Under the pieces are notes generated by a model, which ran no database searches, was not told the DNA's origin, and saw only the letters and a list, made by a program, of their open reading frames with translations. A program made the position numbers and the translations under genes. Of a stretch of 14,644 bases of DNA, positions 6,328 to 13,976 are shown one piece after another. How positions within the stretch are numbered: the first letter of the stretch is position 1; each line of letters opens with the position of its first letter. Source of the stretch: Deltaproteobacteria bacterium (GTDB lineage: Bacteria; Desulfobacterota; Syntrophia; Syntrophales; UBA2185); NCBI GenBank assembly GCA_026388495.1, contig JAPLJQ010000243.1, positions 1 through 14,644 of the forward strand, in the 5' to 3' direction.

Positions 6328-6609
6328 TTAGTGTTTAGATGATCTTTTGGAGGCCTTGATCGGATTGAGCTTTTGCGAGGCCTCTTTGATTTCCTTCGTG
6401 ATATGAGTAGCAGTCGGACAATTTCCCATAAGCCACTTGCTGGCAGGATCAGGATAGACCATGCAGTACTGCCCCGTGGAATTTTCCAGAACTTTGCTGC
6501 AACGTTCACACTTTTCACTAATCACATGACAGCTGCCTCCATTAAACCCGCAACCTTTCTTGGACATGAAGGCACATTCCGAGCCACTTTTGATGGTTTG
6601 ACAGACCAT
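6328..6609 (-). CDS. Small cysteine-rich PxxKW-type protein
   Basis: A 93-residue protein of unknown function. It contains seven Cys: MVCQTIKSGSECAF, GCGFNGGSCH, KCERCSK, and YCMVYPDPASKWLMGNC. The PxxKW signature (PASKW) followed by GNCPTATHI matches, from memory, a cysteine-rich family largely known from deltaproteobacteria and named after that motif. The Cys spacing suggests metal or Fe-S binding, but no function is established. I chose the ATG at 6609 because an AAAGGGG Shine-Dalgarno lies 10 nt upstream; a GTG at 6618 would sit almost on that site. The C-terminal tail (KASKRSSKH) is basic. It is convergent with merR and terminated by the strong hairpin at 6276-6327; the region upstream is AT-rich. 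Confidence 0.8.
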   Translation of the reverse strand: MVCQTIKSGSECAFMSKKGCGFNGGSCHVISEKCERCSKVLENSTGQYCMVYPDPASKWLMGNCPTATHITKEIKEASQKLNPIKASKRSSKH

Positions 6610-6618
6610 AAGAACCAC

Positions 6619-6839
6619 ACCCCTTTCTTTTCTAAATTTTATTTTTTATATAATGAATACTCGTCTAAAAGTTGAGCTATCTAACAAATAAAAATAATCA
6701 TGTCAAGAAAAATATTTGGAATATTCAGAGAAAATATTTACATGAGAGGTAAATATTTAATATGATGAAGTGGTTGTCTAATGAATTGACTTCACAGATC
6801 ATTTATGTTAGTTAAACACTCAAAAACGTATGAGACGGT
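6619..6839 (+). other. AT-rich gap upstream of ptsH with three AAATATTT palindromes
   Basis: 221 bp without a gene, much more AT-rich than its surroundings. AAATATTT occurs at 6710-6717, 6732-6739 and 6751-6758, spaced 22 and 19 bp start to start, about two helical turns. It is the shared upstream region of the leftward cysteine-rich gene and rightward ptsH. A candidate ptsH promoter overlaps the last two palindromes, so they could be operator sites (inference). Confidence 0.55.
6737..6766 (+). promoter_or_regulatory. Candidate sigma-70-type promoter for ptsH-ptsI
   Basis: TTTACA (6737-6742, 5 of 6 to TTGACA) and TATGAT (6761-6766, 5 of 6 to TATAAT) are separated by 18 bp. Transcription would start near 6773, leaving a leader of about 67 nt. 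The motif overlaps the AAATATTT repeats. A second possible -35 (TTGACT, 6786) lacks a good -10. Confidence 0.5.
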
Positions 6840-7109
6840 ATGGAAGAAATTAAATCTTTTGAAATCAGAAACAAGCTGGGTCTTCATGCGAGAGCCGCTG
6901 CCCGGCTGGTCAACATAGCCACTCAATATAAATCAAGAATATTTCTTGAGAGAGATGGTCAGGAGGTAAATGGCAAGAGCCTGCTCAGTATTCTGACTCT
7001 CGCCTGTCCCAGGGGGAGCTGGATTACCATAAGGGCGGAAGGGGCAGACGCCCGTGAGGCCATGAAAAGTCTCGGAAAATTGATTGAAGATAAATTTGGA
7101 GAAGATTGA
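6840..7109 (+). CDS. ptsH: Phosphocarrier protein HPr
   Basis: HPr accepts a phosphoryl group from enzyme I of the PEP-dependent phosphotransferase system and passes it to EIIA proteins. The 89-residue length is normal. The active-site motif is LGLHARAAA with His16 (equivalent to His15) and the following conserved Arg18. NGKSLLSILTL places Ser47 at the position of the regulatory Ser46 that HPr kinase phosphorylates in Gram-positive bacteria and some proteobacteria. The stop shares one base with the ptsI start, so the genes form an operon. The Shine-Dalgarno (GAGACGG) is modest. No EIIA, EIIBC or hprK is in the window, so whether it transports sugar or acts only in regulation cannot be told. 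Confidence 0.96.
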   Translation: MEEIKSFEIRNKLGLHARAAARLVNIATQYKSRIFLERDGQEVNGKSLLSILTLACPRGSWITIRAEGADAREAMKSLGKLIEDKFGED

Positions 7110-8890
7110 TGCATACTGATGTAGAAGGGAAAACAGTTGTTCTTAAAGGAATCGGGGTTTCACCGGGTATTGTCATAGGGAAAGCGCACCTCTTTGACCG
7201 CTTCGATTCCCAGGTTTCTTTTTATAAGCTGCGGGATAAAACCCTTCTATCCAAGGAGATTAAACGGTTCAGATCTGCCCTGAAGGAGTCGGAGAAACAA
7301 CTTCTCGAAATCAAAAATAAACTCACCGAAATGGCCGGTCGCGAACCGCTGTATATCATTGATGTCCACATCATGATTCTTAAAGACAGGATGTTTATCA
7401 ACCATACGATCAAGAAAATCCGTGAAATGGGCGTAAATGTTGAGTGGGCCCTCAGTATGACCATCGACAGATACCGGAGCATCTTTGAAAAAGTAGACGA
7501 TGAGTATTTGAAAGGACGTCTCAGCGATATTCGTTATGTGGGTCAGATGATTATGAGAAACCTGACCGGCAAGGGGCGGGAATCCATTGCGGATATCGGC
7601 GAGAAGGGCGTTGTCATTGCCGTTGATCTGTCGCCGGCTGATACGGCCCGAATGATGATCAACAAGGTTCTGGGATTTGCCACGGACATGGGGGGAAAGA
7701 CCTCCCATACGGCGATTGTAGCCCGGGCGGTCGGAATTCCTGCCGTTGTGGGCCTGGAGAGTGTTACAAGATCTGTCAGAATGAACGATAACGTCATTAT
7801 TGATGGATCAGCCGGTCTCATTGTCATCAATCCTGATCCGGAAATGCTTCAGAGATATGAAGACAAGAAGAAACACTATGAGGAGACGCAGGAAGATTTC
7901 CTGAAGTACGCGAGACTCCCGGCGATAACGAAGGACAATTATAAAGTGGAGATCGGAGGCAATATCGAATTTATTGAAGAGATTCCCTCCGCCATCGTTC
8001 ATGGAGCGGAAGGGATCGGCCTCTACAGAACGGAGTTTATTTACATCAACAAAGAACAGCTTCCGACGGAGGAAGAGCATTTTTCCCATTACCGGCAGGT
8101 GGTGGGCGTGGAAGGCCTGAAATGGTCCACCATCAGGACTTTCGATCTGGGGGGCGACAAGTTTTATTCCGATCCCAAACTGGCCAAAGAAATGAACCCC
8201 CAGATGGGTTTGAGGGCGATCCGTTTCTGTCTGAAGGAAGTTGACCTTTTCAAGGTCCAGTTGCGGGCCATTGCCCGTGCAAGCGCTTACGGCAAGACGA
8301 GGATCATGTTCCCCATGATTTCCGGGATCGAGGAAATCCGCGAGGCGAAGCAGATCTTCTGTGAAGTGAAGGACGATCTTTCGGCAAAAGGTGTGCCCGT
8401 GGGGGATGATATAGAAATCGGAGTCATGATAGAGGTTCCTTCTGCAGTGATCATTGCCGACGAACTGGCAAAAGAGGTGGATTTTTTCAGCATCGGAACA
8501 AATGACCTGATTCAGTATGTTCTGGCAATAGACCGGATCAATGAACGGGTGACCTACTTATATGAACCCCTTCACCCGGCAGTTTTAAGACTGATAAAAC
8601 AGGTCGTTGATACCGGTCATCGGGCAGGTATTCGTGTCGCCATGTGCGGGGAGATGGCAAGCGAACCGACAAACCTTATGATACTTCTGGGCCTCGAGAT
8701 TGATGAATTGAGTATGAACCCCCTTGCCATCCCGAGGGTAAAGAAAATCATCAGGGAATCCACACTGAAAGATTCCCGGGAGTTGCTGAAGAAAGTTATG
8801 ACCTTTTCCTCGGCTGCTGAGATTCGGGAATATGTGAAGCGCTATATGCGAGAGCGATTCCCCGAAGAATTTCCCAATAATAATCACTGA
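7109..8890 (+). CDS. ptsI: PTS enzyme I (phosphoenolpyruvate-protein phosphotransferase)
   Basis: Cytoplasmic enzyme that autophosphorylates from PEP and phosphorylates HPr. The 593-residue protein has all parts: N-terminal GIGVSPGIVIGKA, the HPr-binding helical domain (about 35-145), the phospho-His domain with GGKTSHTAIVARAVGIPAVVG where His200 is the phosphorylated residue, and the PEP-binding TIM barrel with EGIGLYRTEFIY, NPQMGLRAIR, FPMISGIEE, EVPSAV, GTNDLIQYVLAIDR, VAMCGEMASEP (the catalytic Cys region) and LSMNPLAIPRVK. I chose ATG 7109 over the TTG at 7106 because it gives the TGATG one-base overlap with ptsH and has GGAGAAG (7098-7104) just upstream. It is the standard EI layout rather than a multi-domain EI fusion. 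Confidence 0.97.
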   Translation: MHTDVEGKTVVLKGIGVSPGIVIGKAHLFDRFDSQVSFYKLRDKTLLSKEIKRFRSALKESEKQLLEIKNKLTEMAGREPLYIIDVHIMILKDRMFINHTIKKIREMGVNVEWALSMTIDRYRSIFEKVDDEYLKGRLSDIRYVGQMIMRNLTGKGRESIADIGEKGVVIAVDLSPADTARMMINKVLGFATDMGGKTSHTAIVARAVGIPAVVGLESVTRSVRMNDNVIIDGSAGLIVINPDPEMLQRYEDKKKHYEETQEDFLKYARLPAITKDNYKVEIGGNIEFIEEIPSAIVHGAEGIGLYRTEFIYINKEQLPTEEEHFSHYRQVVGVEGLKWSTIRTFDLGGDKFYSDPKLAKEMNPQMGLRAIRFCLKEVDLFKVQLRAIARASAYGKTRIMFPMISGIEEIREAKQIFCEVKDDLSAKGVPVGDDIEIGVMIEVPSAVIIADELAKEVDFFSIGTNDLIQYVLAIDRINERVTYLYEPLHPAVLRLIKQVVDTGHRAGIRVAMCGEMASEPTNLMILLGLEIDELSMNPLAIPRVKKIIRESTLKDSRELLKKVMTFSSAAEIREYVKRYMRERFPEEFPNNNH

Positions 8891-9005
8891 CAGGCTGAGG
8901 GGCAGGTCTTTGATTTCAGCATCCAACACACGGCATAACAAAAGACCTGACTCCGGAAAATGATGGCTCCGGGGAGTTAAAAGACCCCAGGGGATAGGGA
9001 GCGCA
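8891..9005 (+). other. ptsI-plsB gap with inverted repeat
   Basis: 115 bp. CAGGTCTTT (8903-8911) is perfectly complementary to AAAGACCTG (8941-8949) across a 29-nt loop. A second weaker stem pairs ACTCC (8950-8954) with GGAGT (8973-8977 area) and includes inner GG/CC pairs. No T-run follows, so read-through into plsB is possible. The plsB Shine-Dalgarno AGGGAG lies just before its start. Confidence 0.45.
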
Positions 9006-11603
9006 ATGCTGTCGAAAATAAAATCCTGGACGACAGAAATCGGGGAATACCATGCGGGACGTCTGTACCGGGAGGATAACTTTCCCCTGTACTGGCTTGT
9101 CAAAAAAGTGCTGTCCAAGGTTGAACTTGCGGACGAGCATGTTTTGGCACTGAAGACGCTCTCGGAAAACGGCATTGTCGTTTACGCTTTGAAAAACAAG
9201 AGTCAGCTCAACAGCCTGATCATTCGAGAACTTTCCGCCCGGAAAGGGATACCGAGACCCACCTATTGCCACGGGATCAACATGATCTTCTGGCAGCCGT
9301 TTATCATGGCAGCAAGGGTGGTCATGTCCTATCTGTTTCATCGCGTATTCAAAAGAAATGCCCTCAATGCCTGCAAAAGCGGTTACCTTGCAAGAATCGT
9401 GAGGGAAGGGCGAAACGTGATTATTCACATGGGCGGTTCTGAATGGATTGACAGTCCCGTCACCCGGGATGCCCTTATCGAATTGGTTCATGCACAGAAG
9501 CAGGTGGGCGTCCCCATACACATTGTTCCGCAGATGATTACCTATGGGAGAAGGCGGGAGAAGGAAAAGGAAAGCCTCTTGAATATCCTGTTCGGTCAGA
9601 CGGAAGGTACAGGTGCCCTGAGGCGTATCATCACGTTTCTCCGGTATTCCAACCAGGCTGCCGTCATCCCTGCTGAACCCGTCAACCTGGCGGAGTTTCT
9701 CAAGGAAAATGAGGAACTTCCCGAAGAAACCCTTTATCACCATCTGAGGAGCGAACTGATCGACCGGATCGATGAGGAAAAATCGAGTATCGTGGGGCCG
9801 GTGCTGAAGTCCCGGGAAGAGATCGTCAGCATGGTCATCGGGGATGAGTGCCTCGGTCAGTTCATGGAACACATGGCGGCATCGACAGGAAAAGAGTATA
9901 ATGATGTCGTCAGGGAGGCGAGAAAATATGTTCTTGAAATCGCCAGTGACTACAGCGAGACGTTTATCGAGGTATGGGAAAAACTTCTCACATGGTTGTG
10001 GAATAACATCTATGACGGTGTCGTTGTGGACAAGCACGGGCTCGCAAAGCTCAGGCACATATCGAAGAAAATGCCCTTTGTGATCATCCCCTGTCATCGG
10101 AGTCACATTGATTATCTCCTCCTTTCCTATGTCTTTTATAAAAATAATATCCAGATGCCTTTTGTCGCTGCAGGGACAAATCTCATGTTCTGGCCTTTCG
10201 GTTACATCTTCCGGAAATCGGGAGCATTTTTCCTGCGTCGAACCTTCAAGGGAAATGTCCTTTACGGGGAAGTGTTTGCAAAATATCTGGAAACCCTGTT
10301 GAAGGAAGGGCTTCCCCTTGAATTCTTCATCGAAGGAGGGAGAAGCCGAACCGGCAAAATGGTCATGCCCAAGTACGGGCTCCTTTCCATGATTATTCAG
10401 GCATTCAAGAAGCAGTCTTACGACGATATGGCGGCTGTTCCCGTCTATATCGGATATGACCGCGTCATAGAGGAAAAAGCCTATCTCAAAGAACTCGGGG
10501 GCGCGCCCAAAGCAAGGGAAAAAACGACGGACGTGATTAAAAGCCGTAAGTTGCTTAGAAAACGGTACGGGCGCGTCTATGTGAATGTCGGCGAGCCGAT
10601 CTTTCTCAAGTCTTATCTGGAATCCCAGGAGAAAACCTTTGAGAATATGACCGTTGCGGAGAGACAGAGTCTTTACCGGAAGATCGGTTATGAAATCGTT
10701 CTCCGGATCAACCACGTATCTGTTGTGACGCCTTTTTCCCTCGTTGCCTCGGGTCTTCTCTGCCATGACAGAAGGGGCATATCTCATGACGAATTGATGG
10801 ATGTCTTAAAGCTATTTTATGATTATCTCACCCACAGAAAGGTCAGCTTGGCCGAAACGCTGGTGCACGGGGAAAAGGCTATCGGGGAGGCTCTCAACCT
10901 GTTTGACCAGTCTGACCTTATATCGAGGATGGGAGAGGAGGAGGATGAACAGGATGAGATGGAGGAGATCGTTTATTCCCTCGAAGATAATAAGCGCTTG
11001 AATCTGGAGTATTATAAAAACAATATCCTCCATTATTTCACCCCCGTCAGTTTTGTGGCCACATCACTGCTCTTAAGCGATGAAGACACCGTTCCTCTGA
11101 GCCGGGTATTGAGTGATTACCAGTTTTTGAAAAGACTCTTCTGGCGGGAGTTTATTTTCGATGATCAGAAGGATGATCTGGATGAGGTCAACGATGTCTT
11201 GTCTTTCTTAAACGGCAGGGGGATGATTGCCGGTTTTGAGCGTGACGCCAGAGCCTGGATCGAGGTGAAAGGCAGGGGAAGGATGAACCTGATGCCCTTT
11301 GCCGGTCTCATCCATAATTATTTCGAATCTTACTGGGTCGTGATGAGAGGATGTTTCTATCTCAAAAATGGGTCTAAACCCGAGAAGGACTGGCTGAAAA
11401 ACCTCCAGAGGCTCGGCGTGAAAATGTACAGAAAAGGCGAGATCAGAAGGGCCGAGGCTTTATCCCAATCCAACTATCAAAGCGCCATGAGATTCCTTCA
11501 GGATGAGGAGGTCCTGTCTGTTTCGGAAGCGGGCCTCTACTCCCTGTCTGAAGGTCGCACCAGGATGGAATCTCTACGCCGGCGCCTGTTCAAGTTCTTA
11601 TAA
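9006..11603 (+). CDS. plsB: Glycerol-3-phosphate acyltransferase PlsB
   Basis: Membrane-associated enzyme that transfers a fatty acyl group to the sn-1 position of glycerol-3-phosphate, the first step of phospholipid synthesis. The 865-residue protein is a little longer than E. coli PlsB (807). The acyltransferase core has motif I CHRSHIDYLLLS (His364 and Asp369 of HX4D), FWPFGYIFRKSGAFFLRRTF (about 395-413), motif III FIEGGRSRTG (441-450) and motif IV VPVYIGYD (478-485), followed by VYVNVGEPI. An N-terminal region of about 330 residues and a C-terminal region of about 320 residues flank it, as in the PlsB type and unlike short PlsC or PlsY. One hydrophobic stretch (IFWQPFIMAARVVMSYLF, about 94-111) may contact the membrane. 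The ATG at 9006 follows AGGGAG. A downstream smaller terminator-like stem lies at 11638-11661. Confidence 0.96.
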   Translation: MLSKIKSWTTEIGEYHAGRLYREDNFPLYWLVKKVLSKVELADEHVLALKTLSENGIVVYALKNKSQLNSLIIRELSARKGIPRPTYCHGINMIFWQPFIMAARVVMSYLFHRVFKRNALNACKSGYLARIVREGRNVIIHMGGSEWIDSPVTRDALIELVHAQKQVGVPIHIVPQMITYGRRREKEKESLLNILFGQTEGTGALRRIITFLRYSNQAAVIPAEPVNLAEFLKENEELPEETLYHHLRSELIDRIDEEKSSIVGPVLKSREEIVSMVIGDECLGQFMEHMAASTGKEYNDVVREARKYVLEIASDYSETFIEVWEKLLTWLWNNIYDGVVVDKHGLAKLRHISKKMPFVIIPCHRSHIDYLLLSYVFYKNNIQMPFVAAGTNLMFWPFGYIFRKSGAFFLRRTFKGNVLYGEVFAKYLETLLKEGLPLEFFIEGGRSRTGKMVMPKYGLLSMIIQAFKKQSYDDMAAVPVYIGYDRVIEEKAYLKELGGAPKAREKTTDVIKSRKLLRKRYGRVYVNVGEPIFLKSYLESQEKTFENMTVAERQSLYRKIGYEIVLRINHVSVVTPFSLVASGLLCHDRRGISHDELMDVLKLFYDYLTHRKVSLAETLVHGEKAIGEALNLFDQSDLISRMGEEEDEQDEMEEIVYSLEDNKRLNLEYYKNNILHYFTPVSFVATSLLLSDEDTVPLSRVLSDYQFLKRLFWREFIFDDQKDDLDEVNDVLSFLNGRGMIAGFERDARAWIEVKGRGRMNLMPFAGLIHNYFESYWVVMRGCFYLKNGSKPEKDWLKNLQRLGVKMYRKGEIRRAEALSQSNYQSAMRFLQDEEVLSVSEAGLYSLSEGRTRMESLRRRLFKFL

Positions 11604-11637
11604 CCACAAATATCGATCCCCTGGAGATTGCTTTTCC

Positions 11638-11661
11638 CGCCATGACATATGGGGCGTTTTT
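11638..11661 (+). terminator. Possible weak terminator after plsB
   Basis: CGCC (11638-11641) pairs with GGCG (11653-11656) across an 11-nt loop and is followed by five T. The stem is only four bp, so termination may be inefficient. Confidence 0.35.
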
Positions 11662-11677
11662 CAAAGGTCTCCACGCG

Positions 11678-11706
11678 GGAATCCAGTCCTGTGAATCATG
11701 GATTCC
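11678..11706. repeat. REP-like palindrome in the plsB-eno convergent gap
   Basis: GGAATCCA (11678-11685) is perfectly complementary to TGGATTCC (11699-11706), with a 13-nt loop. The preceding bases read CACGCGGGAATCC. The reverse complement of 11694-11706 recurs exactly at 13073-13085, on the other side of eno. The GCGGGAATCCA word resembles dispersed palindromes common in deltaproteobacterial genomes (from memory). It has no T-run on either strand. Confidence 0.6.
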
Positions 11707-11711
11707 TGTGG

Positions 11712-13016
11712 CTATCTTTCCCTGGATTTTTTTCTGATACTGTAAAAGGCTGCTTTTCCAGGGTACACGGCGGTATAGCCCAGTTCTTCCTCAATCCGCA
11801 GGATCTGATTATATTTGGCGAGCCTCTCGCTGCGAGATAGGGATCCGCTCTTGATCTGTCCGCAGTTTGCCGCAACGGCAACGTCGGCCATATACGTGTC
11901 TTCCGTTTCTCCGGAGCGGTGGGATATGACGGTGGTATAGCCCGCCTCCTTTGCCCTCTGGATGGTCTCCAGTGTTTCCGTCAAGGTGCCGATCTGGTTG
12001 AGCTTTATCAGGATGGAATTAGCCACGCCGAGGGAAATCCCCTTCTCAAGTCTTTTCTTGTTCGTTACAAAAATGTCGTCCCCCACGATCTGAATTTTTT
12101 CTCCCAGGGCGTCCGTCAATATCTTCCAGCCGTCCCAGTCATCCTCAGCCAGGCCATCTTCGATGGAGATGATGGGGTATCTTTTCACGAGGGCGCTGTA
12201 GAATTTGACCATTTCCTCCGCTGTTTTCTGGGGTTTCTTTTCCGCTGCGAGAATGTATTTGCCGCCTTCGTAAAAGGTGCTTGCCGCCGGATCAAGGGCA
12301 ATGTAGATGTCCTTCCCCGGTTTGTATCCCGCCTTTTCGATGGCTTCCATGATGAGAACGAGGGCCTCTTCATTGGATTTCAGGTTGGGAGCAAAACCGC
12401 CTTCATCGCCGACTGCCGTGTTATAACCCTTGCTTTTCAAGACCGATTTCAAGGTGTGGAAGACTTCGGCGGACATGCGCAGCGCCTCTTTAAAACTTCC
12501 GGCGCCCGCCGGCATGATCATGAATTCCTGGATATCCACATTGTTATCCGCATGCTGGCCGCCGTTCAGGATGTTCATCATGGGGACGGGAATATCTTTT
12601 GCCATGACACCGCCGATATATCGGTAAAGCGGCAGTTCCAGAGTGTCTGCGGCGGCCTTGGCACAGGCGAGGGACACGCCAAGAATGGCATTGGCGCCAA
12701 GAGAGCCTTTATTTTCCGTGCCGTCCAGGGTGATCATGGCGTAGTCGATTTCCCTCTGTGCGAGGCCGTCCATTCCAATGATCTCCGGACCGATTTTATG
12801 GACGACATTTTCCACTGCTTTCTGGACGCCTTTTCCCAGGAAGCGCTTTTTGTTTCCGTCCCGAAGTTCAAGCATTTCATGTTCGCCCGTCGATGCCCCC
12901 GACGGGACGGAGGCACGGCCGGTTATTCCTGAAAACAAAGTCACTTCCGCTTCAACGGTGGGGTTTCCTCTCGAATCCAGTATTTCTCTTGCATAGACAT
13001 TGATGATTTCAGTCAT
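11712..13016 (-). CDS. eno: Enolase (phosphopyruvate hydratase)
   Basis: Glycolytic and gluconeogenic enzyme that interconverts 2-phosphoglycerate and PEP; its product is the phosphoryl donor for the nearby enzyme I. The 434-residue protein has all expected motifs: REILDSRGNPTVE, SVPSGASTGEHE, GANAILGVSLA, MMNILNGGQHADNNVDIQEF, VGDEGGFAP with catalytic Glu205, Mg ligands Asp242, Glu286 (SIEDGLAEDDW) and Asp313 (GDDIFVTN), catalytic Lys338 (NSILIKLNQIG), ISHRSGETEDT and the C-terminal IKSGSLSRSERLAKYNQ. The start is the ATG at 13016-13014 because AAGGAGG lies just upstream on the minus strand and enolases begin at this point; the further upstream alternative at 13058 would add 14 non-conserved residues. 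It is convergent with plsB and divergent from the ttcA-like gene. Confidence 0.98.
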   Translation of the reverse strand: MTEIINVYAREILDSRGNPTVEAEVTLFSGITGRASVPSGASTGEHEMLELRDGNKKRFLGKGVQKAVENVVHKIGPEIIGMDGLAQREIDYAMITLDGTENKGSLGANAILGVSLACAKAAADTLELPLYRYIGGVMAKDIPVPMMNILNGGQHADNNVDIQEFMIMPAGAGSFKEALRMSAEVFHTLKSVLKSKGYNTAVGDEGGFAPNLKSNEEALVLIMEAIEKAGYKPGKDIYIALDPAASTFYEGGKYILAAEKKPQKTAEEMVKFYSALVKRYPIISIEDGLAEDDWDGWKILTDALGEKIQIVGDDIFVTNKKRLEKGISLGVANSILIKLNQIGTLTETLETIQRAKEAGYTTVISHRSGETEDTYMADVAVAANCGQIKSGSLSRSERLAKYNQILRIEEELGYTAVYPGKAAFYSIRKKSRER

Positions 13017-13219
13017 AAGGCCCTCCTTTTTATAAATTCCATTGTATGCTTTTGTCATCCCGCAGTTAACATGGAATCCATGATTTAGTTGCCGATTCCC
13101 GTTCTTGCCGGGACATTTTTTTTAAAATATACCAATCCGTTTTAAATTTCAAGGTCATTGTCGGAAATTAGCTAAAGGGTCTTGATAAGATACGGAAAGT
13201 CATATAAACTTGAATCGGC
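13017..13219. other. Divergent eno / ttcA-like intergenic region
   Basis: 203 bp with both starts pointing outward. On the minus strand AAGGAGG serves eno, and TTGAAA (13152-13147) with TATATT (13131-13126) form a weak eno promoter with short 15-bp spacing. The eno leader would contain the palindrome CATGGAATCCATG (13070-13082) and a second hairpin at 13097-13113. On the + strand TTGATA (around 13182) and TATAAA (around 13203) are a possible weak promoter for the ttcA-like gene. No small gene was seen. Confidence 0.45.
13097..13123 (+). terminator. Terminator-like hairpin with T8, upstream of the ttcA-like gene
   Basis: TCCCG (13097-13101) pairs with CGGGA (13109-13113), loop of 7 nt, followed after CA by eight T (13116-13123). 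Orientation is + strand, where the only upstream co-directional gene is plsB, across eno. It could stop transcripts running antisense through eno before they reach the ttcA-smpB-ssrA block (inference). Confidence 0.45.
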
Positions 13220-13954
13220 ATGAAAAGAACGAAGCTTTTTCATCATCTAAAAAAATGGCTGGAGACGGCGGTCATGGATTATTCCATGATCAATGAGGGA
13301 GACAGGGTTCTGGTTGGCGTTTCCGGCGGGATGGACAGCCTGTCTCTCCTTGATCTGTTGAATACCTCGATGATCCATGTGCCCCGGTTTTCCATCCTTG
13401 CGGTGAATATCGATCCGGGGTTTGATGATACGTATCATGATTTCATTATACTGGAAGCCTATCTCAAGGAAAACGGTTATGCCTGCGTGATGGAGAAGAC
13501 GGATATCGGCCCGCTCTCCCACAGTGACTATAACAGAAAGAACCCTTGTTTTCTCTGTTCCAGATTGAGGAGAAAAAGAATCTTTGAAATTGCGGCGACG
13601 GAAGGCTGCAACAAGATCGCCTTCGCCCATCACAAGGATGATATTATCGAGACGCTCCTCATCAATCTTTTTTACGGGCGGGAGATCAGCACCATGATGC
13701 CCGCTCAGTCCATATTCAGGGGCAAGCTTCATATCATACGCCCGTTTGCCTATATTGAAGAGTCTCTGATCAAAAAGTATGGAAAAGAACGGGGATTCCC
13801 GGTGATTGAAAACAAGTGTCCTACAAGTATAACATCGAAAAGGATGTATATCAAAAAGCTCCTGAGAGAACTGGAAAAAGAAAATAAGGACATTCGGGAA
13901 AATATTTATAAGGCCATGAGGCATGTGAAATTGGATTACTTACCCGGAAAGTGA
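13220..13954 (+). CDS. ttcA: TtcA-like tRNA thiolation enzyme (PP-loop ATPase)
   Basis: Probable tRNA 2-thiocytidine synthetase, which activates C32 of some tRNAs with ATP and inserts sulfur using a [4Fe-4S] cluster. The 244-residue protein shows the PP-loop SGGMDS (35-40), AVNIDPGF, a CFLC motif (Cys110 and Cys113), RRKRIFEIAATEGCNKIAFA followed by HHKDDIIETLLINLFYG, and a third Cys in NKCPTS (Cys200). The two-plus-one Cys pattern matches the cluster ligands of TtcA and related enzymes. It is shorter than E. coli TtcA (about 311), so a related PP-loop thiolase with a different target is possible. ATG 13220 is preceded by a poor Shine-Dalgarno; no better start is seen. The smpB GTG begins 22 nt after the stop, so they are probably co-transcribed. 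Confidence 0.85.
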   Translation: MKRTKLFHHLKKWLETAVMDYSMINEGDRVLVGVSGGMDSLSLLDLLNTSMIHVPRFSILAVNIDPGFDDTYHDFIILEAYLKENGYACVMEKTDIGPLSHSDYNRKNPCFLCSRLRRKRIFEIAATEGCNKIAFAHHKDDIIETLLINLFYGREISTMMPAQSIFRGKLHIIRPFAYIEESLIKKYGKERGFPVIENKCPTSITSKRMYIKKLLRELEKENKDIRENIYKAMRHVKLDYLPGK

Positions 13955-13976
13955 TAGGAAACAGGGGACAGGTGTA

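Noticed and set aside
6786..6814. Second ptsH promoter with -35 TTGACT
   Set aside because: No acceptable -10 at 16-18 bp; the 6737-6766 pair is better.
8916..10787. 623-codon open frame on the minus strand opposite plsB
   Set aside because: plsB on the + strand has all acyltransferase motifs and a good start. The antisense frame shows no recognisable domain and is explained by codon usage of plsB.
11919..12932. 337-codon + strand frame opposite eno
   Set aside because: Enolase on the minus strand has all catalytic residues; the + frame has low-complexity, non-family sequence.
13017..13058. Longer enolase with 14 extra N-terminal residues
   Set aside because: The extension is not family-like, and a strong AAGGAGG lies directly before the ATG at 13016.
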